A DNA stretch of 64,000 nucleotides from CAIVVT01 sp963838205 (lineage in GTDB: Bacteria > Acidobacteriota > Terriglobia > Bryobacterales > Bryobacteraceae). The notes beneath the pieces were generated by a model. That model was not told the DNA's origin. It saw nothing but the letters and a program-made list of their open reading frames with translations, and did no database searches. The DNA lies in NCBI GenBank assembly GCA_963838205.1, contig CAWIQF010000015.1, positions 450,101 to 514,100 of the forward strand, read 5' to 3'. Below, in pieces: positions 7,615-16,448 of the stretch; position 1 is the first letter of the stretch; each line of letters begins with the position of its first letter. Both the position numbers and the translations under genes were made by a program.

Positions 7615-7804
7615 GAACAAGGCTGGCGCCGTCGCCGCACAGCATTCCGTTTCAACGACGCTACGGCGCAAGCCCGGCCTCGCCGGATTGCTTCTCTCCC
7701 ATCCAGAGCGACGGGCACTTAAGAAGTGAAAAGTGAAAGGTGAACCGCGACCGCAGATTGCGGGAGATTCAAATCTATTTCCGACAGGCTCCGTCCAGGT
7801 CCAC

Positions 7805-7871
7805 GGCGCACACAACCCTTTCAATCCTCACTCTGTCCCATCTGCGCCGTGTGGACTTCAGCCGTCTGTCC
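7805..7871. repeat. Dispersed intergenic repeat, copy 2
   Basis: Second copy of the element at 1015-1080, with two small length differences. It lies 16 bases beyond the tesA stop on the minus strand. The rest of the 7615-7887 spacer shows no gene. Confidence 0.8.
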
Positions 7872-7887
7872 CCGCGCCCCCGTGCTT

Positions 7888-8499
7888 TCACTTCAGCAGC
7901 GGTTGCAGATACCCGAGCACCGTCGCCGCCACCCGCCGCGCGCCCTCGGCGGTGGGGTGCAGCGCGTCCGCCTGCATCAGCCGCGGGTCGGTGGCCACGC
8001 CTTCCAGCAGAAACGGAATCGTAGCGACGCGCTTCTCGCGTGCCAGATCGCGAAACACCTTCTCGAAACCCTGCACATAGTCCGGGCCGTAGTTGCGCGG
8101 CAGCGTCATGCCCGCCAGCAGCACCTTGGCGCCGCCCTTGCGGAATTGGTCGATCATTTGAGCCAGATTCGCGCGCGTCGCCGTCAACGGCAGCCCGCGC
8201 AGGCCGTCGTTGGCGCCGAGTTCCAGAATCACCACCACGGGCCTCAACTCGAGCGCCTGCTTCACGCGGTCCAGGCCCCCGCCGGTGGTGTCGCCGCTGA
8301 TGCCCTGGTTCACCACCCGGTAGCGCCGCCCGCGCTGGTCCAGCAGTTTCTGCAAATCGTCGGGAAAACTCTGGCCGGGTTCCAGCCCGTGGCCCGCCGT
8401 CAGGCTGTCGCCGAAGGCCACGATCACCGGCCGCGTGTCCGCCGCGTACAAGCCCAGCGCCGCCCCCAGCGCGGCCACGAATAAACGTCGCGAGTGCAT
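7888..8499 (-). CDS. tesA: SGNH-fold arylesterase/lysophospholipase (TesA-like)
   Basis: A periplasmic esterase of 203 residues acting on acyl esters. A short signal peptide (about residues 1-19, LFVAALGAALGLYA) precedes block I, FGDSLTAGHG, with the nucleophilic Ser. Later blocks are visible as GISGDTTGGGL (Gly), ELGANDGLRG (Asn) and the C-terminal DALHPTAEG with the catalytic Asp-x-x-His. It is divergent from ybbA by 34 bases, the arrangement seen for tesA and ybbAP in E. coli, which supports both identifications. A TATGAT hexamer on the minus strand ends 8 bases before the ATG with no Shine-Dalgarno between. Confidence 0.92.
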   Translation of the reverse strand: MHSRRLFVAALGAALGLYAADTRPVIVAFGDSLTAGHGLEPGQSFPDDLQKLLDQRGRRYRVVNQGISGDTTGGGLDRVKQALELRPVVVILELGANDGLRGLPLTATRANLAQMIDQFRKGGAKVLLAGMTLPRNYGPDYVQGFEKVFRDLAREKRVATIPFLLEGVATDPRLMQADALHPTAEGARRVAATVLGYLQPLLK

Positions 8500-8507
8500 C
8501 CCCTGCC

Positions 8508-8513
8508 ATCATA
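8508..8513 (-). promoter_or_regulatory. Putative -10 element for tesA
   Basis: Reads TATGAT on the minus strand and is separated by 8 bases from the tesA ATG. That spacing would place the transcript start at or next to the start codon, consistent with a leaderless message. No convincing -35 is seen. Confidence 0.4.
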
Positions 8514-8533
8514 AAGGGGAAAGCCTTCCGAAC

Positions 8534-9240
<707 letters not shown>

Positions 9241-9244
<4 letters not shown>

Positions 9245-11806
9245 AGTTCGTCGCCGCCTGGACGCTCGCCTGGCGCATCGCCCGGCGCGAAGCACGAGCC
9301 TCCGCTCCGAAATTTCTGTTTGCGATTCTGGGCGTGGCCGCGGGCGTCGGCGCGCTCACCGGCGTGCGCGGTTTTGCCGACGCTTTTCAGGAAGAGGCTG
9401 CGGCGCCAGGCCCGCTCTCTGATGGCCGCCGACGTGAGCCTGCGCCAGTTCACGGCCCTGTCGCCCGCGCAGCAGCAGTCCCTCGACGCCTACGTGCAAC
9501 GCGGCGCGCAACTCACCCGCATCACCGAGACCGTCTCCATGATGGGCGCCGCGGGCGGCGTGCCGGTGCTGGTTTCCGTCAAAGCCGTCGACCCGGCGGT
9601 GTATCCCTTCTATGGCCAGGTCGTGCTCGATCCGCCCCAGCCCTTGAAACTGGCTCTCGACGAGCACAGCCTGGCCGTCTCCGACGACCTGCTGGTGCGG
9701 CTGAATGTGCAAACCGGCTCGCTGGTCAAGCTCGGCGCGGCCGAGTTCCGCGTCGCCGGCACGGTCGTCCGCGAGCCCGACCGCATGACCGGCAGCCTGA
9801 ACATCGGGCCGCGCGTGCTCATCAGCCGCGCCGGCCTCGATCGCACCGGCCTGCTGACGTTCGGTAGCCGCGCCTCGCAGCGCTTCCTCTTCCGCCTGCC
9901 CGCTGCGGGCTCGCGCCAGGCCATCCCGCTCGACGCCCTGCGCGCGGATCTCAAGCGAGTCTTTCCCGAGGCCATGATCGCCGATTACCGCGAGTCGCAC
10001 CCCGCCATCCGGCGCGCGCTCGAGCGTTCGGCGACGTTCCTCAGTCTGGTCAGCCTGATCGCGCTGGTAGTCGGCGCGCTGGGCGTCGCCACCGCCATCC
10101 ACGCCCACATGCAGCAGCGGCTGGACTCCATCGCGATCATGAAATGCCTGGGCGCGCGCAGCTCGCAGATCATCGTCCTCTACACCCTGCAAGCGGCGCT
10201 GCTCGGGCTCGCCGGCGGCCTCGCGGGCATCGCGGTGGGCTTCGGCGTGCAGCGCCTGATGCCCCTCCTGCTGGCCAAATATTTCCTCTTCGACCACGCC
10301 CTCGCCTGGAGCCCGGCCTTCGCCTTGCAAGGCCTGGGCGTGGGCCTGCTGGTGTCGCTGTTGTTCACCATTCCGCCGCTGCTGTCGATTCGCAATATCA
10401 AACCGGCGCTGATCTTCCGCCGCGAGATGGCCGAGCTGCGGCCGCCGCTCGCCGTGCGTCTCCACCGCGCCTGGCCGGCGTTGCTCGCGGGCCTCGTGAT
10501 TCTTGCGGGCGTCGGCCTCGTCGCGGGCTGGCTGGCCGAGTCGTTGCAGATGGGCGCGTACTTCGTCGGCGGCATCGCGGTGAGCCTGCTGGCGCTGGCC
10601 GCCGCGGCGTGGGTGCTGCTGCGCGCGTTGCGCTGGCTGGTGCAAAAGGCGCCCGTCCGCTGGCCCGTCGAGTGGCGTCAGGGCATGGCCAACCTTTATC
10701 GCCCCGGCAACCACGCCCCCTCCGTGCTGGTCGCCCTGGGCCTGGGCGTGACTTTCACGCTGAGCGTCTATCTGCTCCAGAAATCGCTGATCCACGAGAT
10801 CTCGAGCGCCGCGCCGCCGGGCTCGCCCAACGTCATCTTGATCAACATCACCGAACGCGACCACGACGGCGTGCAGAAGCTGCTCGACGGCCTGCCGGGA
10901 CTCAAGAAAAAGCCGGTCATCGAGCCCTTCGTGGCCGTGCGCCTGGAGAGCATCGACGGCCGGCCCGTGAAGGATCTGAAGCTCGAACGCTTCCAGCGCC
11001 GCTACCAATCCACCCGTGAGCTCAGTTGGGCCGATGCGCCGCCCGAGGATCTGCTGGCGCGCCGCGGCGCCTGGTGGAAGCCTGCAGACGCGACGCCCCA
11101 GGTCGCCGTCGTCGAGGAGATGGCCGCGGTGCTCAACCTGAAGCCCGGCCAGCGCCTCCGCTGGACCGCCATCGGCCGGGAGTTCGAGACGCCCATCGCG
11201 GCCGTGTTCCGCCAGCGCGCGGTGCGCTCCGGCCAACAGGTCGATATTCTTTTTAACCGGCCGGCCCTGGCCGGCCTGCCCGTGCAGTACGTCGGACTGC
11301 TGCGCCTCCCGGGCAAACAGATAGCGGCACTCCAGAAGCTGGCCTACCAGCAGTTCCCGACCGTGACCGTCATCAACACCGCCGATCTGATGAACCTGGT
11401 CCAGGAGGTCGTCGACCAGATCGCGCTGGTCATCCGTTTCATCGCCGGCTTCTCCATCCTGGCCGGCGCCATCATTCTCGCCTCCACCGTCGCCGGCACG
11501 CGTTTCCGCCGCATCCGCGAAACGGCCGTGCTCAAGACGCTCGGCGCCAAGCGCCTGCGGCTGGCCGGGATCTTTTCTGTGGAGTTCCTGATTCTCGGCC
11601 TGGTCTCGGGAGCGCTCGGCAGCGTGCTGGCGACGCTCTTCTCGCGGCTCTTGCTGTCACGCCTGCTCGACGCCGAGTTCCACGTCGAGTGGCCTCCGCT
11701 CGCCATCACCACCGCACTCGCGGCTCTGCTCGCTGTCGGTGCCGGCTGGCTTGCCAGCCTCCGGATCCTGTCGCAGAAGCCACTCGAAGTCCTGCGCGAC
11801 GAGTAG
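9241..11806 (+). pseudogene. ybbP: ABC transporter permease (YbbP-like), apparent 1-base frameshift
   Basis: An FtsX-family permease of about 855 residues partnering YbbA. The N-terminus reads from the ATG at 9241 through LAWRIARREARA and GVRGFADAF, then the frame is lost. The rest continues in the next frame to 11806 with RQARSLMAADVSLR, a periplasmic domain, and two sets of transmembrane segments, including the motifs AIMKCLGARSSQI and ETAVLKTLGAKRL. Removing one T from the T4 run at 9384-9387 restores one continuous protein with family-like sequence. Everything else is intact, so this is either a very recent mutation or a sequencing or assembly error. Without the frameshift a caller would start the gene at an internal codon and lose the first membrane helix. 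Confidence 0.88.
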
Positions 11807-11883
11807 CTCGCATTCCTCATGACGGCTACTCGCCCCGCTGGCAATGATCCTCGAAAATCGGCCACAGAGCCGCGCTTATGACC

Positions 11884-11924
11884 GAGCCGCTGTTGTTACT
11901 GAGCCGCGACTGTGAAGGAGCGGT
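11884..11924 (+). repeat. Capped AGCCGCGAC repeat (copy B)
   Basis: One 17-bp unit (GAGCCGCTGTTGTTACT, 11884-11900) followed by the cap GAGCCGCGACTGT plus GAAGGAGCGGT (11901-11924). It lies 78 bases after the ybbP stop, in the same orientation as that gene. Confidence 0.8.
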
Positions 11925-12091
11925 CGCCGCACCTCTACACGCCTCTCGCGCCGGGAACACCGAGGCCGACTCACCTCCGAACACGACCACTTGCGCCTCT
12001 CCCGAGGGCGACACCAAGGCGTCCGCCGCGGACGCCGTAGGTGTGTCCCCGCACTAACCCGCATTTCTCACACTCCGCCAGCCGGCGTGGC

Positions 12092-12210
12092 GCAGACACT
12101 CGTGTCTGCCGTGTCGAGACTCGTCTCGACACCTGTTGGCGGGCATGACACAGTGTCGAAGGTAAAGCGCCGGCATGAGTGCCGGCGCGGCCGGCATGAG
12201 TGCCTGCGCC
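12092..12210. repeat. Cluster of four palindromes sharing an ACTCRT core
   Basis: Hairpins are at 12092-12109 (GCAGACAC-TC-GTGTCTGC), 12111-12132 (9-bp perfect stem around CTCG), 12167-12188 (9-bp perfect stem around TGAG) and 12189-12210 (imperfect stem around TGAG). The stems differ completely but each centre reads ACTCGT or its near equivalent ATGAGT. Centres are about 21, 56 and 22 bp apart. Around them, in the 752-base spacer 11807-12558, I see no gene. Confidence 0.85.
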
Positions 12211-12423
12211 ACGTCGAGGTGCCCGAACACTTGTGAGAAATGCAGGCTACCGCCGCACCGATTGACCCCGCCCGAACCCCCGTCTGGAGCGCCTTCCCAG
12301 GTCCGGTTGCCGCCGAAACCCTGTAAAATCGCGCTTCCAACGGCCTGGACCACGAAAAAAGCAGGAAAAACGGGCCTTTGAAGGCATTTGCCCCTTGCTA
12401 TCGCGCGCGCGCATCCCGTATTA

Positions 12424-12451
12424 TTGAGACCGGAAGCACTTCCGACATAAT
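12424..12451 (+). promoter_or_regulatory. Promoter of the HU gene with an operator-like palindrome in the spacer
   Basis: A TTGAGA (-35, 12424-12429) and CATAAT (-10, 12446-12451) are separated by 16 bases. The spacer contains the perfect inverted repeat CGGAAGCACTTCCG at 12431-12444, a natural place for a repressor or activator to act. The implied leader to the HU start is about 100 bases. Confidence 0.55.
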
Positions 12452-12558
12452 CGGGAGATTTTGTTTGATGCGATTTTTCGCGCGTTGCTCCGGGTAGTAC
12501 GCTGCCGGTCCGGACAGGCGCAGATTGAACCAGTGGGAGAAACACCTAAGGAGACGTT

Positions 12559-12870
12559 ATGGCCGAAGTCAAAAAACTGACCCAAACCCAACTCATTACC
12601 GAACTCGCCGAGGCCGTTGAGATTTCCAAGAAGCAGGCCAAGGCATTTGTGGACAAGTACGCCGAATTGGCGATCCGCGAGACCAAGAAGAACGGCTTGT
12701 TCGTTCTGCCTGGCATCGGCCGGCTCGTGCGCCAGGAGCGCAAAGCGCGCATCGGGCGCAACCCCGCCACCGGCGAAAAGATCAAGATCGCGGCCAAGAA
12801 GGTCGTCAAGTTCCGTGTCGCCAAGACCGTGAAGGACGCCATCGTTCCGGCCAAGAAGCCGAAGGCCTAG
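12559..12870 (+). CDS. HU family DNA-binding protein
   Basis: A 103-residue nucleoid protein that bends DNA as a dimer. The N-terminal helices (LTQTQLITELAEAVEISKKQ) precede the beta-arm region; the signature around residues 50-75 is GLFVLPGIGRLVRQERKARI, then GRNPATGEKIKI with the intercalating proline. The C-terminus ends in a lysine/alanine-rich tail (KDAIVPAKKPKA) slightly longer than classical HU, which may add non-specific DNA contacts. AAGGAGA lies 7 bases before the ATG. The gene stands alone, with its own promoter and a strong terminator. Confidence 0.95.
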   Translation: MAEVKKLTQTQLITELAEAVEISKKQAKAFVDKYAELAIRETKKNGLFVLPGIGRLVRQERKARIGRNPATGEKIKIAAKKVVKFRVAKTVKDAIVPAKKPKA

Positions 12871-12911
12871 AGCCCTTCCTTCATTGGCCTGATTTGGGAG
12901 CTGAAAATGCG

Positions 12912-12943
12912 AAGCCCCGCAGCCTGCGCCGCGGGGCTTTTTG
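12912..12943 (+). terminator. Rho-independent terminator after the HU gene
   Basis: AAGCCCCGC and GCGGGGCTT pair around a short loop, followed by TTT. It lies 41 bases after the HU stop and between convergent genes (HU and tatA), so it may serve both strands. Confidence 0.85.
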
Positions 12944-12985
12944 ATTACTTGCGGGAGCGGAACGGTGCGAAAACTCAGACCTTGA

Positions 12986-13147
12986 TCAGGATTTCTTCCC
13001 CGGATCCGGCTTGGAAGACGTGTCTTCGTCGCCCTTAAAAACGTCCTTAAAGCTCTTAATCCCTTCGCCCAGGCCCTTGCCCAGATCGGGAATCTTCTTT
13101 GAGCCAAACACGATCAACAGGATGATGACGATGACAACCCACTTCAT
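12986..13147 (-). CDS. tatA: Twin-arginine translocase component TatA/TatE
   Basis: A 53-residue protein forming the pore of the Tat export system. It has a membrane helix from residue 3 (WVVIVIILLIVF), the hallmark FGSKKIPDLGKGLGEGIK hinge and amphipathic helix, then a short acidic/basic tail (GDEDTSSKPDPGKKS). It is missing the polar residue (usually Gln or Glu) that most TatA proteins carry near position 8 before the helix, and the N-terminus is unusually short. The upstream frame offers no better start. A TATAGG hexamer on the minus strand ends 9 bases before the ATG with no ribosome binding site. Several predicted Tat substrates occur in this window. Confidence 0.85.
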   Translation of the reverse strand: MKWVVIVIILLIVFGSKKIPDLGKGLGEGIKSFKDVFKGDEDTSSKPDPGKKS

Positions 13148-13434
13148 CCGACAAGTCCTATAGCGTGACCGGCGAGAGCCATGAAAATCAATCCTGGTCC
13201 ATTTTCAGTGTAGAGTGCCCCGCGCCGCGCGTCAAGCAATCCTTCTGCCGCCGGGCACTTACGCGCCGCCATTCGCCCACATTCTCCACCGCAGCAGCCT
13301 GCTCACGCGCCATGATCCGAGAGCACAGTGTGTCACCCGCGTTTTCGCCCTGGATCGAAGCAGCCCGCTTCCTCCCTGACAGGAATGCAGGTCAGAGAAA
13401 CACGGGCCGCGCCCGCTACTCCTCCTATTGGGCC

Positions 13435-15963
13435 ATGCGCGACCCTCTTATTCTGCCTTTCTTCGCCTTCGCGGCTGGAATAGTCGCCGCGCGCTTTGGC
13501 GGAGTCTCCCCGCGCGAGGCCGCGTGGGCTTGCGCGGCGTTCGCGCTGCTGGCATGCCTCAGCCGTTTCTGCTGCCCGCGCCGCTTCCTGCTGCTTCCGA
13601 TTCTGGCTGTCCTGGCCGCCCTGGGCGCCCTCGACATGGGGCTGCAAACGCACACCCCGCCCGTGCCCGCGCCGCTTGAGCCCGGCGCCGTGCAGGCTGT
13701 TCAGGGCTGTCTGATGGAAAATGGCGACTATCGCGACGGCCTGCTGCGGTTGAAACTGAAGCTCCAGCCCGGCGCCGGCGTCTACGCCACCGTCGCTCCC
13801 GAGCGCGACACGCCGCTGCCGCCGATCCCCGTGGCCGGAACCCTTGTCGCCCTTGCCGGCAAGGTCCACGCGCCCCGCGCCTACCGCAATCCCGGCTCCT
13901 TCGACTTCGGCGCTTATCTGGCGCGCGACGACATCTTCTGGACGCTTTCGGCCAAGGCCTCGACCTACCGCGTGCTGCCGGGCGGCTGCGGCCCAGCCTG
14001 GCGCGCCGTGCTGGGGCGCGTGCGGCAGCGCGGGCTGGACTCGCTCGACCGCGTGTACTCGGGCGACGACTACGCCCGCGGTATGATGCGCGGCCTGCTG
14101 CTCGGCGACGGCTCGGGCATCCGCGACGTCTGGACGCGCGACTGGCGCCGCACCGGCACCTATCACGTTCTGGTGATTTCGGGCTCCCAGATCACCTTCG
14201 TCACCATGCTGGCCCTGCTTTGGCTGCGTTTCGCCCGGGCCGGAGAACGCCCGCTGCTGATCTGCGCCGTCGCGCTGGGTTGGACCTACGCCCTGCTGTG
14301 CGGCGGCCACGTGCCCGTGCTGCGCGCTGCCGCCGGCTTCACGCTCTACGCCTGCGCGCGCCTGCTCTACCGCCGCACGCGGCTGGTGAATCTGCTGGCT
14401 GCCGCGGCGCTCGCGTTTCTGGCCTGCGCGCCGGAAGAGCTTTTCGACGCCAGCTTTCAGCTCACATTCCTGTCGGTGGCGGCCGTCGGCGCACTGGCCA
14501 TGCCGTTGACGCTGCGCTGGCTCGCGCCCTGGCGCGCTGCCTTTCGCAGCCTCTCGGGGAAGAACGTCGAGCCGTTTCTGGATCCGCGCGCCGCCTCTAT
14601 TCGCACTGAACTGCTGCTCGTGGCCGAGACCATCTCGGTCGTGTTCCGCTGTCGCGTTGCGTGGGCCACGATGGCCCTGCGGGCGCTCGGCAGCCCGGTT
14701 TACTACTGCCTTCGGATGATCCTGCTATCGGCCTGCGTGCAGCTGATGCTCGCCATCCCGATGATCATGTATTTCCATCGCCTGTCGATCTCCGGATTGA
14801 CGGCCAATCTGATCGTCATTCCACTCGTCTTTTCGGCCATCCCGTTCGGCTTCGCCGCCATCGCCACGCACTGGCATTGGCCGGCCGCGATCGCGCTGGG
14901 GCTGCTCCGCGGCGCGCAATGGACCGCGTCGGCGCACGCCCGCTGGGAGCCACAACTGCGCGTTCCGGACCCGCCGCTGGCCGCGCTGGTCGTGTTCTTC
15001 GTCCTCCTGGCCTGCTTCTGCGCCGCCTTGAAGCGCCAGTCGCGCTGGACTCTGCCCGCAGCCCTGGCCGCGCTGGCGGTGCTGGCGGTGATCGTCGTCC
15101 ATCCCTTCCCTTCCGACCTCCGGCCAGGCGTGCTCGAAGTGGCCATGATCGACGTCGGTCAGGGCGAAAGCATTCTGCTTGGGCTGCCTTCGGGCGGTGC
15201 CGCGCTGGTCGACACCGGCGGCATCCTGAGCTTCGGGAAAGCGCGGTCGCGCGACTCCGGCTTCGACATCGGCGAGGATGTCGTTTCGCCCTACTTGTGG
15301 CGCCGCGGCCTGCGCCGCCTGGACGTGCTAATGATCTCTCACGCCCACGCCGATCACGCCGGCGGTGCCCCGGCCATTCTCGAGAACTTCCACCCGCGCG
15401 AGGTCTGGGGCGCCTTCGACCTGGACGTGCCGGAGTGGCGCCGGCTGGCGGCCCAGGCGCGCGCCGCCGGCTGCCGCGTCCGCAGCCTGCATCGCGGCGA
15501 CGTCTTCGACTCGGGCGGCCTGCGCTGGGAGGTTTTCGCTCCTCTGCCCGATATGCGCAAGCGCGACGTCAACGAGGCTTCGCTCGTCGTACGCGCCACC
15601 TACGGCCGTCACTCCCTGCTGCTCACCGGCGACATGGACCGCCGCACCGAAGCGCTGCTGCTCGAGGCCGGCTTCCACCAGCGCGTGGACATTCTCAAAG
15701 TGGCCCACCACGGCAGCAAGAACGCCTCGCTGCCCCGCTTCTTAGACATGCTGAAACCCGCGCTGGCTATGGTCTCGGCGGGTTTTGAGAATAACTACGG
15801 CCACCCCAATCCAGTGACGCTTAACTCGCTCGGCGAGCGGCATGTCCAATTGCTGCGGACCGACTTGCAAGGCCTCGTCGTGGCCCGCTCGAACGCCCGC
15901 TATCTGGAAGTCGAAGGCCACCCCGGCGGCTACGGCCTGCCGCCCGCCTGGGACGACTACTAA
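13435..15963 (+). CDS. comEC: DNA internalisation/competence protein ComEC/Rec2
   Basis: The inner-membrane channel for single-stranded DNA uptake, about 842 residues. N-terminal membrane helices and a soluble OB-like region precede the Competence domain (from about residue 220, with RGLLLGDGSGI and HVLVISGSQITFV), followed by a C-terminal metallo-beta-lactamase-like domain with MIDVGQGESILL, VDTGG and the metal motif SHAHADHAGG, then LLTGDM and VAHHGS. The ATG at 13435 is chosen because the protein then begins with a hydrophobic segment; the frame is open to 13165 but the extra part has no family character. No other competence genes are nearby. The 13148-13434 spacer shows nothing else. Confidence 0.93.
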   Translation: MRDPLILPFFAFAAGIVAARFGGVSPREAAWACAAFALLACLSRFCCPRRFLLLPILAVLAALGALDMGLQTHTPPVPAPLEPGAVQAVQGCLMENGDYRDGLLRLKLKLQPGAGVYATVAPERDTPLPPIPVAGTLVALAGKVHAPRAYRNPGSFDFGAYLARDDIFWTLSAKASTYRVLPGGCGPAWRAVLGRVRQRGLDSLDRVYSGDDYARGMMRGLLLGDGSGIRDVWTRDWRRTGTYHVLVISGSQITFVTMLALLWLRFARAGERPLLICAVALGWTYALLCGGHVPVLRAAAGFTLYACARLLYRRTRLVNLLAAAALAFLACAPEELFDASFQLTFLSVAAVGALAMPLTLRWLAPWRAAFRSLSGKNVEPFLDPRAASIRTELLLVAETISVVFRCRVAWATMALRALGSPVYYCLRMILLSACVQLMLAIPMIMYFHRLSISGLTANLIVIPLVFSAIPFGFAAIATHWHWPAAIALGLLRGAQWTASAHARWEPQLRVPDPPLAALVVFFVLLACFCAALKRQSRWTLPAALAALAVLAVIVVHPFPSDLRPGVLEVAMIDVGQGESILLGLPSGGAALVDTGGILSFGKARSRDSGFDIGEDVVSPYLWRRGLRRLDVLMISHAHADHAGGAPAILENFHPREVWGAFDLDVPEWRRLAAQARAAGCRVRSLHRGDVFDSGGLRWEVFAPLPDMRKRDVNEASLVVRATYGRHSLLLTGDMDRRTEALLLEAGFHQRVDILKVAHHGSKNASLPRFLDMLKPALAMVSAGFENNYGHPNPVTLNSLGERHVQLLRTDLQGLVVARSNARYLEVEGHPGGYGLPPAWDDY

Positions 15964-16000
15964 TACAAACCCGCGTGCCAAGACACGCAGTTCAATGCGA

Positions 16001-16165
16001 CTAAGTCCTTTAGAAAACCATAGATACGTGGTGACGCTCGGACCAACTTGTCTAAGTCCTTTAGAACATGGCAGTTACAAGGTGGCCCGCGCGACCGCAA
16101 AAACGACAAATGCGGGGATTTGCGAAGGAATTCGACTAAGTCCTTTAGAAAACCATAGATACAGG
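16001..16165 (+). repeat. Three copies of a CTAAGTCCTTTAG-containing motif
   Basis: Copies begin at 16001, 16052 and 16136. The first and third continue identically as AAAACCATAGATAC; the second diverges to AACATGGCAGTTAC. The core CTAA-GTCCT-TTAG is a short inverted repeat. The array begins 37 bases after the comEC stop. The spacer 15964-16448 holds no gene. Confidence 0.85.
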
Positions 16166-16183
16166 TTTGCGCAAAAAGCCCGT

Positions 16184-16271
16184 GCAGCCATGGTGTTTTC
16201 CACGCGCAGCCATGGTGTTTCCCACGCGCAAACATGGTGATTTCCCCGCGCAGACATGGTGTCTTGACGGT
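16184..16271 (+). repeat. 22-bp tandem repeat, four units
   Basis: Units start at 16184, 16206, 16228 and 16250, exactly 22 bp apart, each beginning GCARMCATGGTG and mostly ending in TTTCC-CGC. The first two units differ at one base; the last two are more diverged. Confidence 0.88.
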
Positions 16272-16350
16272 GAAATCGCGCGCGCCGCACGGCGCAATCA
16301 GGGTCGAATTCCGAATCCACGCCAGCCGCCAAAGAAATGGTCGCGGGTCG

Positions 16351-16402
16351 TCACAACGCGAAGTCACAACGCGAAGTCACAACTCGAAGCCACGACGCGG
16401 AG
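16351..16402 (+). repeat. 13-bp tandem repeat, four units
   Basis: TCACAACGCGAAG occurs twice in succession (16351-16376), then TCACAACTCGAAG and CCACGACGCGGAG, all in 13-bp register. It ends 46 bases before the stop of the minus-strand Gfo/Idh gene. Confidence 0.88.
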
Positions 16403-16448
16403 AACAGACTCCCCGTGGTCGTGGCTCGGTAATGGAGGCGGCGCGGAC

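Noticed and set aside
9384..9387. Programmed ribosomal frameshift in ybbP
   Set aside because: There is no slippery heptamer of the known types or downstream pseudoknot that I can see, and frameshifting is not known for this family; an indel is simpler.
9356..11236. 626-codon minus-strand frame opposite ybbP
   Set aside because: Composition (Gln/Arg/His-rich) and lack of motifs mark it as a shadow of the permease gene.
13165..13434. Longer ComEC start
   Set aside because: The extra 90 residues are Arg/Ser-rich with no membrane segment or family similarity, and overlap the probable tatA upstream region.
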